Positions 1 through 8,589 of a stretch of 64,000 nucleotides of DNA are shown one piece after another; the stretch's first letter is position 1, and each line of letters starts with the position of its first letter. The translations under genes were made by a program, and so were the position numbers. The notes under the pieces are model-generated. The model did not search any database. It was not told where the DNA came from and worked only from the letters and a program-made list of their open reading frames with translations. This stretch comes from Doris montereyensis (Eukaryota; Mollusca; Gastropoda; Nudibranchia; Dorididae), in assembly GCA_037039925.1 (NCBI GenBank), contig JAXRKP010000100.1:411001-475000 (forward strand), given 5' to 3'.

Positions 1-1020
1 CCCATGTGTTCCTATATCTAATGCTTCCACATAGGCCATATGTTCTTATATCCGATGTGTTCCTATATATAATACATTCACATATGCCATATGTTGTTAT
101 ATCCGATGTGTTCTTATATCTAATGCATTCACATAGGCCATATGTTCTTAAATCTGATGTGTTCCTATATATAATACATTGACATAGACCATAAGTTCTT
201 ACATCCGATGTGTTCCTATTTCTAATACATTCACATATGCCATATGTCCTTACATCCGATGTGTTACTATATCTAATACATTCACATATGTCATATGTTC
301 TTATATCCCATGTGTTCCTACATGTGTTCCTATATCTAATACATTGACATAGGCCATCTGTTCTTATATCCGATGTCTTCCTATATCTAATACATTCACA
401 TAGGTCAAATGTTCTTACATCCGATGTGTTCCTATATCTAATGCTTTCACATAGGCCATATGTTCTTATATCCCATGTGTTCCTATGTCTAATGCTTTCA
501 CATAGGCCATATGTTCTTATATCCGATGTGTTCCTATATATAATACATTCACATATGCCATATGTTCTTATATACCATGTGTTCTTATGTCTAATGCATT
601 CATATAGGCCATATGCTCTTAAATCTGATGTGTTCCTATATATAATACATTGACATAGGCCATATGTTCTTACATCCGATGTGTTCCTATAGCTAATACA
701 TTCACATAGGCCATATGTCCTTACATCCGATGTGTTACTATATCTTATGCATTCACATAGGCCATATGTTCTTAAATCCGATGTGTTCCTATATCTAATG
801 CATTCACATAGGTCATATATTCTTAAATCCGATGTGTTCCTGTATCTAATGCATTCACATAGGCCATAAATCCGATGTGTTCCTGTATCTAATACATTCA
901 CATACGCCATATGTTCTTACATCCGATGTGTTCCTCAATTTAATACATTGACATAGGCCGTGTGTTCTTAAATCCGATGTATTCCTATATCTAATGCATT
1001 CACATAGGCCATATGTTCTA
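1..1020. repeat. 51 bp minisatellite array (family 1)
   Basis: Direct tandem repeat with a 51 bp period, measured from successive copies of the GATGTGTTCCTATAT core at about 54 and 105. Each unit also carries a CACATAGGCCATATG core. About 20 diverged copies are seen and the array runs off the left edge. Because 51 is divisible by three, the array yields open frames (for example 426-653) with a 17-residue repeat. Nothing supports these being genes. If the TRIC gene continues to the left, this lies in its third intron. Confidence 0.93.
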
Positions 1021-2075
1021 AAATCAATAAATACACGCACACATGTATCATAAAATTTCCAATCTTTAGAGTCAATCAATACACGCACACATATATCATA
1101 AAATTTCCAATCTTTAGAGTCAATTAATACACGCACACATGTATCATAAAATTTCCAGTCTTTAGAGTCAATCAATACACGCACACATATATCATAAAAT
1201 TTCCAGTCTTTAGAGTCAATTAATACACGCACACATATATCATAAAATTTCCAATCTTTAGAGTCAATCAATACACGCACACATATATCATAAAATTTCC
1301 AGTCTTTAGAGTCAATTAATACACGCACACATATATCATAAAATTTCCAGTCTTTAGAGTCAATCAATACACGCAACACATATATCATAAAATGTCCAGT
1401 CTTTAGAGTCAATTAATACACGCACACATGTATCATAAAATTTCCAGTCTTTAGAGTCAATCAATACACGCACACATATATCATAAAATTTCCAGTCTTT
1501 AGAGTCAATTAATACACGCACACATATATCATAAAATTTCCAGTCTTTAGAGTCAATCAATACACGCACACATATATCATAAAATTTCCAGTCTTTAGAG
1601 TCAATTAATACACGCAACACATATATCATAAAATTTCCAGTCTTTAGAGTCAATCAATACACGCACACATATATCATAAAGTGTCCAGTCTTTAGAGTCA
1701 ATCAATACACGCAACACATATATCATAAAGTGTCCAGTCTTTAGAGTCAATCAATACACGCACACATATATCATAAAATTTCCAGTCTTTAGAGTCAATC
1801 AATACACGCAACACATATATCATAAAGTGTCCAGTCTTTAGAGTCAATCAATACACGCAACACATATATCATAAAGTGTCCAGTCAGTCAATATCATATA
1901 TCATTTCCAGTCTTTAGAGTCAATCAATACACGCAACACATATATCATAAGTGTCCAGTCTTTAGAGTCAATCAATACAGTCATAAAATTTTTAGAGTCA
2001 ATCAAATCAATACACGCAACACATATAATAAAATGTCCAGTCTTTAGAGTCAATCAATACAACACATATACCTCA
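1021..2075. repeat. 48 bp minisatellite array (family 2), partly dimeric
   Basis: Tandem repeat of 48-49 bp with cores CCAGTCTTTAGAGTCAAT and ACACGCACACATATATC. The sequence is unrelated to the abutting 51 bp array. Between about 1075 and 1610 units alternate strictly between GTCAATCAATAC and GTCAATTAATAC, which makes a 96 bp higher-order unit. After 1650 only the first type persists. Copies break down into partial units after about 1880. The minus-strand open frames (855-1412, 1360-1653) are a 16-residue repeat caused by the 48 bp period. Confidence 0.93.
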
Positions 2076-2359
2076 CAATTATTAATTTTTAGCGTTAATG
2101 ATAGCACAGTCATGTGAACATGATCCCAGGTTTACGAAAAAAATACATAATACCTGTGTTTTCAGAAAGATACTTTTTTTTACTAAACCGAGAAAATATT
2201 TCGTCCGTAACATATATACGCTTTGATCAGAATGATCACCATAATTATGTTATTTTATGTGTCACAATTAGTAGTCAATCGTTTTAATGTTATGGAACAC
2301 CATAATATGACTATGAAGTAGTGTGTCACAATTAGTAATGACTAGTTTTTAACGTGATG

Positions 2360-2360
<1 letters not shown>
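2076..2360. other. Short AT-rich spacer with a two-copy repeat
   Basis: No gene is recognisable here. A segment beginning TGTGTCACAATTAGTA occurs at about 2258 and again at about 2322, a 64 bp step with divergence afterwards, so this is a two-copy tandem duplication. The second copy runs straight into the (AAT)n tail of the neighbouring LINE. Confidence 0.6.

Positions 2361-2443
<83 letters not shown>
2361..2443. repeat. (AAT)n microsatellite at a LINE 3' end
   Basis: Roughly 27 uninterrupted AAT trinucleotides. On the minus strand this is an (ATT)n tract immediately downstream of the LINE 3' terminus at 2444-2510. It is therefore best read as the expanded tail of that element. Confidence 0.95.
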
Positions 2444-2447
<4 letters not shown>

Positions 2448-2653
2448 ATTTATATAGCGCCCCTATCCATGAGAGTCATGCTCAGGTGCGCTTTTACAAA
2501 GACTAAGACATACATCATATAATAGCTTACATAATGTACTCAATATTTAAGATTACTATAAAATCAAGACATCTACGCACACGAAAAATTGCTACAATTA
2601 AGATGAACAGTACCTAAATGACGATATGTGCTAATTACAAGATAACCCTAAAC

Positions 2654-2678
2654 ACGCGTGCGCGCACACACACATAGA

Positions 2679-2711
<33 letters not shown>

Positions 2712-2712
2712 G
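2654..2712. repeat. CA-rich microsatellite
   Basis: An alternating CA tract with a few CG and TA interruptions, inside the 3' UTR of the minus-strand LINE. Confidence 0.85.
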
Positions 2713-3006
2713 CATTGCAGGTGCCAACCCCTCACACCCTGGGACTACCTATACCGGGACTGAGATTTCCTAGCTCACACCCCATGATAGGTCGAGAAGT
2801 CAGTTTTAAGTCTCCGTATATAAAAATATAATAATAGTTAAAGAAGTCAAACTAAGGGATCTAAGAATAATTACATATACATGACAGTGTTAAAGGTACA
2901 ATATATCAATAAAACACCAAACCCTTAACACGGGTTTTTAGAAAATGTTAATAAGTTGAATATTATGTGAGTCGAAAGTGAAGCGGAACAACTCTGTTTT
3001 AAGTGA

Positions 3007-3535
3007 TTATTTAAAGGAAGGAAGGGTTGTACAATTTCTAGTTTTAACTGACAAAGAATTCCATATAGTTGGGGCCGAAAAGGTGAAAGAACGTTTGATA
3101 AATTTTGTCTTAGGGACGCTTCTTTTTAGTTGCAAAGATTGTGATGATATAAGCAGACGATTGGGGTGGTGAACTTTAAGGAGATGTTTTAGATAGTCGG
3201 AGGCAATGTCATGAATGCAGTTGAAAGTGAGACATGCTATCTTCTTATATATGATTCTCCTCTCTACGGGAAGCCAATGTAGAGAGCACAAAACGGGAGT
3301 GATATGTTCAGACTTTTTGGTCTTAGTTACAATTCTTGCTGCTTTATTTTGAAGTAATTATAATCGATGAATAGAAGTTTTTGGCAACCAATAAAGAAGA
3401 GAATTACAGTAATCAAGACGACTTGTGACAAAGGCATGGACAAGCATTTTACATGTTTCTTGGTCTAACAGATTTCGGATACGAGAAATGCTTTTAAGGA
3501 CACAATGGATTGTTTGACAAACTTCGGTATGTATG
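3007..3535 (-). pseudogene. LINE reverse transcriptase C-terminal fragment
   Basis: Two overlapping frames together give the usual tail of a CR1/L2 reverse transcriptase. The upstream part (about 3360-3535) contains SRLDYCNSLLYWLPK. A stop (about 3358) and a frame change follow. The downstream part (3007-3291) contains LHWLPVERRI, then CIHDIASDYLKHLL and FSAPTIWNSL. These are the thumb and post-RT signatures of the family. The catalytic palm (YADD) would lie upstream and is missing, so this copy cannot be active. The plus-strand frame at 2978-3172 is a shadow. Confidence 0.85.
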
Positions 3536-3701
3536 AAAAAAACAGCACAATACTACTGTGAATTATTTATTTCTGATCATTTACACCATCTCGGCAAGTC
3601 GTTCAGCTAAGACAATAATGATACCCCCCAAAAAAAAAACAACGACCCATCCCTGATCAGACAGTTTATATTTGATTACAGGCACATCATGAGAAGATTA
3701 C

Positions 3702-3886
3702 CTTTAATAATTCCTCCCAAAAGAATGATAAACGGAGACCGTGGATAGACCTTGGCAGCAGCGACTAGACCAAGGTAGACAAATCTCAGGCGCAGTCCTT
3801 CGTGAATGACAGAAGCCGGGAACTGAAAGACTGGAGACATAGATACTTTGTACACAACGTCACCGGGGCTATAGTTGAGGAGATAC
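3702..3886 (-). CDS. TRIC (TMEM38-like) cation channel, exon 3 (partial gene)
   Basis: A 185 bp internal exon. The acceptor is TTCATCAG^G at 3887/3886 and the donor AAAG^GTAATC at 3702/3701. It starts in phase 2: its first G completes the TG left by exon 2, giving Trp. It then encodes 61 residues and ends in phase 1. The peptide begins YLLNYSPGDVVYK and ends YPRSPFIILLGGIIKG. TRIC channels are trimeric K+-permeable channels of the ER/SR that balance charge during Ca2+ release. The family pattern W-Y-x(5)-P-x-D-x-V, then K/R-E-x(2)-R, then A-x-K-x-Y-P, then a hydrophobic G-x(3)-G stretch is matched. One oddity is His-Glu where most family members have Lys-Glu before the conserved Arg. Later exons should lie beyond the left edge, since 1-3701 shows no following exon. 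Homology is by recognition, not by a search. Confidence 0.88.
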
Positions 3887-4179
3887 CTGATGAACACTTG
3901 GAAATTCGACAAAACTTAGAATTAGAGAAAATTTCACCTACCTAAAAACTAGTGTTTATGGAATTTTAGCTTGTTTTAGATTATATTTATTTTTGCTTTT
4001 CATATCTAATTTTCTAGTTTATTGATTTATTTATTCATTCTTGTAGCATTTACCATTTGCATATTTCCTTATTTTTTGTCTGTTTACTTATATCTTTGTT
4101 TATTTATTTTTGGTGCTATTGATTCATTATCATTTATTTCTATTGGTCGAAGGGCTTGAATTTAAAATTGGCCAATATT
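3887..4179. other. AT-rich intron sequence
   Basis: The acceptor end of TRIC intron 2 on the minus strand, with a T-rich tract just upstream of the exon. It is strongly AT-rich and no coding or repeat signature is recognised. Confidence 0.6.
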
Positions 4180-4438
4180 CTCTTCTGTTGTTATGCGATA
4201 ATTTCGGTCGTTTATCGAATATAACGTTTGGTCTTGTTTCCGATGACACTTTCAAACACTGCAATTTAGTTGCAATATTGTTTTGGAATGACATTGTGAT
4301 AGACTCGGTCTTGAAAGCTTGTCAAATCGGAAGCTACTCTTGATCGACGTTTGGATATTTGTTCCTTGGTTTTAAAATTGGTTATCAATAGTGTATGGTC
4401 TGCGTTTGTACATCATGTTCCTGCATAAGTCTTTGAGT
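4180..4438 (-). pseudogene. LINE endonuclease/linker fragment (part 2 of a split element)
   Basis: On the minus strand, continuing across the insertion at 4439-7594, the frame reads DSKTYAGT, a stop, CTNADHTLLI, then NFK and a basic linker ending near DLTSFQDRVYHN. This matches the end of an APE-type LINE endonuclease, where a 'T-x-x-G-A/T ... S/A-DH-x-L-L/V' block carries the last catalytic His. The first part of the domain is at 7606-8070. Stops and the missing RT show that it is an old relic. Confidence 0.7.
4428..4438. repeat. Target-site duplication, left copy
   Basis: AGTCTTTGAGT, identical to 7595-7605. Removing the intervening DNA plus one copy restores a continuous LINE endonuclease reading across the junction (minus-strand DSKTYAGT), which independently supports this as the insertion site. 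Confidence 0.85.
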
Positions 4439-4561
4439 GAATAATTCACAGATATTTATGAATAATTGGTCCTCTTTATAATCGGTCTCCGTCGTGTGCA
4501 CATGTTTCCATTTCACCATAACATCGTACTATTTTTCCAAACCGAATAACACCACAAACCG

Positions 4562-5023
4562 GATGTCTACTTCTCAACCGTCTTTTTACTGCTCGGCCGA
4601 CCCATGCAGCTCATGCGATCTCAGCAACCGCCGTAAAGAGGTAGGGACTGCGGATCTTGTTCACGCTTCTTCCATCTAAGCTGCGTGAAAATTTCCGCCA
4701 GCAGTTCGTCGAAAATCGCCAATTGGAAATGTGACTCGTGCCTCGGTAGCTCAGTACCAGCTACCCGACAGCACTCGACAAACCCCGATTTTCCGAGTGT
4801 CGACGAAACGTTGATCGCAATCGCTACCAGAACCGGTTATTCAATCCCCATCAAGATCCCTAAAGCCACCATAATTCTGACGGCCGGCGCTCTTGCCGAC
4901 TCTGTCAACGAGGCTTTGACCGAGGAGACAAACTCGCTTGGCTGCGCTTATTTGCCTTCGCGTCGTCGGCTCTCAGTCTCCCAACAACCGGCCCCCGCGA
5001 CTGCTCGGCAGCTACACTCGTGA
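4562..5023 (+). pseudogene. N-terminal PHD-type zinc finger of the RLE element
   Basis: A frame from the ATG at 4562 gives FYCSADPCSSCDLSNRRKEV. A frameshift near 4645 then gives DCGSCSRFFHLSC, and WKCDSC follows about 14 residues later. Together these are C-x2-C ... C-x2-C-x4-H-x2-C ... W-x-C-x2-C, the full ligand set of a PHD finger. PHD fingers usually bind histone H3 tails, so this would be a chromatin-reading N terminus. The role in the element is inferred. The frameshift between the second and third ligand pairs shows decay. Confidence 0.7.
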
Positions 5024-6312
5024 AGCTGAGCTTGGACAGATTCTCGTGCGGCGCGGAGTTTCCAATCCAAACCGGCCACCAAGAAAAGAACCGACGTCCA
5101 CCGCTCTCGAACAAAGAGCCAGACTTGCGTAAACAAGTTAACACTAAACTTATGACCGGCGACATCTCCGCAGCTGTCCGCCTGGTCGCTTCAAACGACA
5201 CCCTTATAAAACCGACACCCGAAATCATCTCAACAATTCAGTCCAAACATCCACCGTTACCGCCCGACCCCCGCCCCTGCCACCCGCCTGAGGAAACCTC
5301 CGTTACGCCCGCAACCACCGACGACGTGGCCGAAGCACTGGAGTCATTCCGTCCAAGCAGCAGCGGCGAAGTCGACGGTCTACGACCCGGCCATCTCCGT
5401 GACCTTACCGCTCCACAAACAGCTGAGGCCGGCATCCGTCTGAAGGATGCACTGGCTAAGCTATGCTCTCGCCTCATAAGCAGCGAACTACCTGAATATG
5501 CACGCGGCCTCTTCTTCTCCGCCAAACTCATCGCCATCAAGAAGAAAGATGGTGGCGTCTGTCCAATCACCATCGGAAACACTCCCCGTCGCCTGGCTTC
5601 AAAGATCGCGGCACGACGCGCTATTCAGACACTTAAGCATCAGCTGGCCCCTGTGCAACTCGGCGTCAATGCCTCAGACGGCAGCGTCGCCCCTGCCCAT
5701 GCAGTCCGCGCCATCATCGAGGCGGCAGCCGTGCCGAACGCAATTCCAAGGGGCTTATTCCTCGTGAAGCTCGACATGAGGAACGCCTTCAACACAGTGC
5801 GTCGCGACCACCTCCTCGAAACCTGCGGCAGGCGCGCTCCTACTATGCTTCCACTCGCTCATCTAGCATACGCCACTCCAAGTCGACTGGTCTTCGACGA
5901 CGTCCTCATCTCTTCTAAATCGGGCGTCCAGCAAGGCGACCCTCTCAGACCCATCCTATTCTCCCTGGCTGTCGACGACATCGCCAATACAGCATCGTCG
6001 TCCCTGAACGTGTGGTATCTCGACGACGCCACGATCGGGAACCGACGCGATTCAGTAATCAGCGATCTGGCGAAAATCCTCCCGGATCTTGAAAAAATCG
6101 GTCTGCAGGTGAACCCGGCAAAATCGGAGTTGGTAGACATCGACAACCAGGACCCTGCAGGCGACAAATCCGCGGTCGAATCTGTTCTACCCGGCGTCAG
6201 GCTCACCCGTCAAAAAGATTTGGTCATTCTTAGTTCGCCGATTGACCCGTCCGGTATCGACTCCAAACTGGCCGAGGCAACCGAGCAGCTCAAATTTTTC
6301 CCGAACGCCTAA
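5020..6312 (+). pseudogene. Reverse transcriptase domain of the RLE element
   Basis: A long open stretch of 430 codons, with no ATG at its 5' limit; the true protein starts upstream. RT blocks in order are SSGEVDGLRPGHLRDL (about residue 113), FFSAKLIAIKKKDGGV (about 165), LVKLDMRNAFNTVRRDHLL (first palm Asp, about 248), SGVQQGDPLRPILF (about 305) and WYLDDATIG (catalytic Asp pair, about 332; 6012-6032). LRPILF has R where LGP is usual. It copies the element RNA at the target. The frame is lost at 6312 and resumes in another frame near 6310-6357. Codon use is C/G-rich at third positions, unlike the AT-rich surroundings. Confidence 0.88.
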
Positions 6313-6830
6313 AGCTAATCGACGCGCATCCGGCCCTATTCCTTCTCAAGAACAGCTTGTCCCTGCCCCGACTCCTGTTCTTGCTACGCAGCGCGTCGTG
6401 CTTCAACAACCCGGGGAGACTGGCCGACTTCGATGCTTCTCTCCGGAAGGCGATGGAGGAGACATGTAATGTCAAACTTGACGGCACTGGTTGGGCCCAT
6501 GCCGGCCTACCCGTGAGCACAGATGAAATAGGCCTGACACGTACTGCTGACGTCGCCCTTCCTGCATACGCGTCATCCCTCCACGCGTCACAAACTCTTG
6601 TCGACTCGATTCTTCACAACCTCCCTGAATCGAGTCTGACAAAAAAGCTGGCGACTGTCTCTGAGAGTTGGAGTTCGTTGTCCATGCCGCCGGTCTCAAG
6701 TCCAAAACAACAAAGATGTTGGTCCTTGGCCGTCCATTCAGCGAAGAAAACTGGGTTGTACCAGTCCGCCGATCAACACCGAATGGCTTGCCTCGCCACA
6801 GCAGTGGAGCCACATTCAGGCGACTAGCTC
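6313..6830 (+). pseudogene. Thumb/linker region of the RLE element
   Basis: The frame from 6357 begins SLPRLLFLLRSASCFNNP, followed by a 'LADFDASLRKAMEETCNVKLD..W' block and an Ala-rich stretch LPAYASSLHASQTLVDSIL. This fits the helical region between the RT palm and the zinc knuckle in RLE-type LINE proteins. It is out of frame with both neighbours, so at least two frameshifts separate the domains. Confidence 0.65.
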
Positions 6831-6860
6831 AACAGCATACCTTCATCCTCCGTCGGATCG

Positions 6861-7490
6861 TTGCTGGACGACGACAGCGTTCGTTTCGGCTTGTCGCTCC
6901 GTCAGGGCCTGAAGGTGTATCTGGTCCACAAATGCCGTTGTGGCGCCATGATTGACGAATTCGGCCTCCACTCACTCTCTTGCCGTCAAAGCGCAGGCCG
7001 TATCCCTCGTCACTCGGCGCTGAACGAAGTTGTCAAACGATCGCTCGACGCAGCCGGACTCAACTCCGTCCTCGAGCCCGTCGGCCTTGACCGCGGCGAC
7101 GGTAAACGCCCAGACGGAGTAACGGTGTTCCCATTCAAACGCCGCCAAGCCCTGGTCTGGGACGCCACTTGCAACGACTCCTTTTCTCCACCGTCTTTAG
7201 CCGCATCGGTGTCCGACCCGGGCACTGTGAGCCGCGCCGCAGAGGCCAGGAAAACAGCCAAATACGCCGGCTTGAGCGACCGATACCACTTCGTACCGGT
7301 CGCAGTCGAAACGTCCGGTATCGTCGGTCCAGCAGGCGCGGCATTGATCTCTGAGATCGGTCGCCGTATCTCGTCCACGACAGGCGATCCGAGAGAAACG
7401 GCTTGGCTGTTCGAAAGAATCTCCTTGGCCATCGTTTGCGGCAATATTTTTCCCCTTGTTTCTGCCTCTCGGCCACCGAGACAGGCGTGA
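6861..7490 (+). pseudogene. Zinc knuckle and restriction-like endonuclease domain
   Basis: The frame contains CRCGAMIDEFGLHSLSC (C-x-C-x9-H-x3-C), then RIPRHSALNEVVKRSLDAAG, EPVGLDRGDGKRPDGVTVF and ALVWDATC. The RPD ... VWD spacing is the PD-(D/E)xK endonuclease core used by R2-type LINEs to nick the target strand. A helical tail with SDRYHFVPVAVETSGIVG follows, and the stop is at 7490. This is the C terminus of the element protein. In R2-like LINEs this domain gives site-specific insertion, but a single copy cannot show target choice. Confidence 0.78.
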
Positions 7491-7572
7491 CCCCATTTCG
7501 CTCCCCCCCACTGTTATTCATGTCTTTTTGCCCATTTATATCTTTTATGTATTACATGTACTTCGTTTAAAA

Positions 7573-7578
7573 AATAAA
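7573..7578 (+). promoter_or_regulatory. Polyadenylation signal of the RLE element
   Basis: AATAAA about 85 bp after the RLE stop codon and 16 bp before the element's 3' boundary at 7594. It is in the expected place to end the element transcript, but a hexamer alone is weak evidence. Confidence 0.5.
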
Positions 7579-7594
7579 TTTGTACAATCGGTGT

Positions 7595-7605
7595 AGTCTT
7601 TGAGT
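7595..7605. repeat. Target-site duplication, right copy
   Basis: AGTCTTTGAGT, identical to 4428-4438 (see left copy). Confidence 0.85.
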
Positions 7606-8070
7606 CTATTCAATACGTCTTATATCGGCCCCTGATTATGATATAATCCATTTGATTATAAATTGGCCCATTGTTGTTTTCTGGCGTTTTAAACACTCCT
7701 TCCTATGCTGTTATGTGTCGAGAGTAATGTTTGAAAGCTGTGTTTGGGATGAAAGTCTGCTTTCAGTACATAATTTGATGAGGCGTTGACCGTTGTCATT
7801 TATTCCACCTCTAGTGTGTGTTCCTGAGCAGTTTTCCTCTTCTTACTTTTCTCCCATTTTAGAATTTAAACCACCAGCAATGACGTTTTCGTTGGTGTGT
7901 TCACTAACAATCTTTGTGAGGTTGTAAATTTCTTCTCTTCCCTCTGTGTTTTTGTTTGTTGCGATTGTCGTTGACAATGTCTTTCTTCTTACTGTGTTTT
8001 TGTTTGTTGCGATTGTCGTTGACAAATGCGTCTTGATAATGAGGGTTGTTTTGTCTGTACATGGCATATT
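7606..8070 (-). pseudogene. LINE APE-type endonuclease fragment (part 1 of a split element)
   Basis: On the minus strand a decayed endonuclease reads NENVIAGGLNSKMGEK (the GDxNAK block, with Asp changed to Gly), then GGINDNGQRLIKLC (the N-x-NGxRL block), then NQMDYIIIRGRYK (the NQIDYI block). These are consecutive signatures of APE-like LINE endonucleases. The domain continues at 4438 after removal of the RLE element. Stops and one frameshift are present. An internal 48 bp tandem duplication (7944-8027) lies at its N-terminal side. Confidence 0.72.
7944..8027. repeat. Two-copy 48 bp tandem duplication
   Basis: CTGTGTTTTTGTTTGTTGCG starts at 7944 and again at 7992, with near-identical following sequence. 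On the minus strand it duplicates the peptide LSTTIATNKNT in the LINE fragment. Confidence 0.85.
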
Positions 8071-8589
8071 AAATGTTTGTATTCATATACATACATATTT
8101 ATTGTCCCAAAATACCGCACATTTTCTTGATGATACAGCGGGTTTTCCAGTAGAAAAAGAATACACATTATATTGTTGTACAAGGGTAGTAAAGTATGGT
8201 ATACATGACAGTTCAAGATTAAAAAAGGCAAAAATCATTTTTAGTACAGTGGTGAAAATTATATGAATGTTTAAAAGAGAGTCTAACAACTAGAGTGCAG
8301 TAGTATTGTGTGGTGTTGGCGATGATATAATATTGGTTGCAAGGGAGAAAACGATGTCTTACATCTTTCTCTTTGACATAACTAGTGACGGTCTCCTGGA
8401 GCAATGTGACAATTTTATTTCTGATTTTAATGGGTGGGTTGAATCGTTAGGATGCTTTCTACAATAAACGACACGTAATTCTTCCAGATATGGTTGATTA
8501 TTGTTACTTATTATGGATGACTTTTCTATTATTGCATCTATCAATACTATGCCTATTGTTTCCACCCTACCCTGTAATACGAAAAGTTA
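8071..8589. other. No recognised gene; one unexplained minus-strand open frame
   Basis: AT-rich sequence between two LINE relics. A minus-strand frame at 8359-8565 has a protein-like composition (VVYCRKHPND, LSHCSRRPS), but I do not recognise it. It may be part of a transposable element. There is no start context or splice support to call it a gene. Confidence 0.4.

Larger units (their letters stand above)
2444..3535 (-). mobile_element. 5'-truncated CR1/L2-like LINE, 3' end
   Basis: Read on the minus strand, the region encodes the C-terminal part of a non-LTR retrotransposon ORF2, then a 3' UTR, then a terminal GCGC-type hairpin (about 2450-2510) ending in GCGCTATATAAA and an (ATT)n tail. 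The same 3' architecture occurs in three other LINEs of this window. The 5' end is lost near 3535, as is usual for LINE copies. A CA-rich microsatellite (about 2654-2712) sits inside the 3' UTR. The element lies antisense to the coordinate axis but in the same sense as the host gene, in TRIC intron 3. Clade assignment (CR1 versus L2) is by motif style only. Confidence 0.85.
4439..7594 (+). mobile_element. LINE-like element with PHD finger, RT and restriction-like endonuclease
   Basis: A 3156 bp insertion flanked by an 11 bp target-site duplication. In order it encodes a C4HC3 PHD-type zinc finger (about 4590-4745), a reverse transcriptase (5020-6312, YLDD box), a thumb/linker (about 6313-6830), a zinc knuckle (about 6932-6985) and a PD-(D/E)xK-like restriction-like endonuclease (about 7100-7490). 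A short 3' UTR with AATAAA follows. RT plus knuckle plus C-terminal RLE is the arrangement of the R2/NeSL/CRE-type LINEs. The YLDD variant and PHD finger resemble RT-bearing families common in marine invertebrates, but I cannot name the clade. The coding part is clearly richer in G+C than its flanks. Frameshifts show it is inactive. It is nested inside an older minus-strand LINE within TRIC intron 2 and is antisense to that gene. Confidence 0.82.

Noticed and set aside
855..1653. Minus-strand open frames with a 16-residue repeat
   Set aside because: The 48 bp period keeps one frame open through tandem copies. Frames end where 49 bp units occur, with no start context or splice sites.
2978..3172. 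Plus-strand 64-codon open frame
   Set aside because: It is the antisense shadow of the minus-strand LINE reverse transcriptase tail.
4905..7521. Numerous overlapping open frames on both strands around the RLE element
   Set aside because: High GC content lowers stop-codon frequency; only the plus-strand frames with RT, zinc and RLE motifs carry family signatures.
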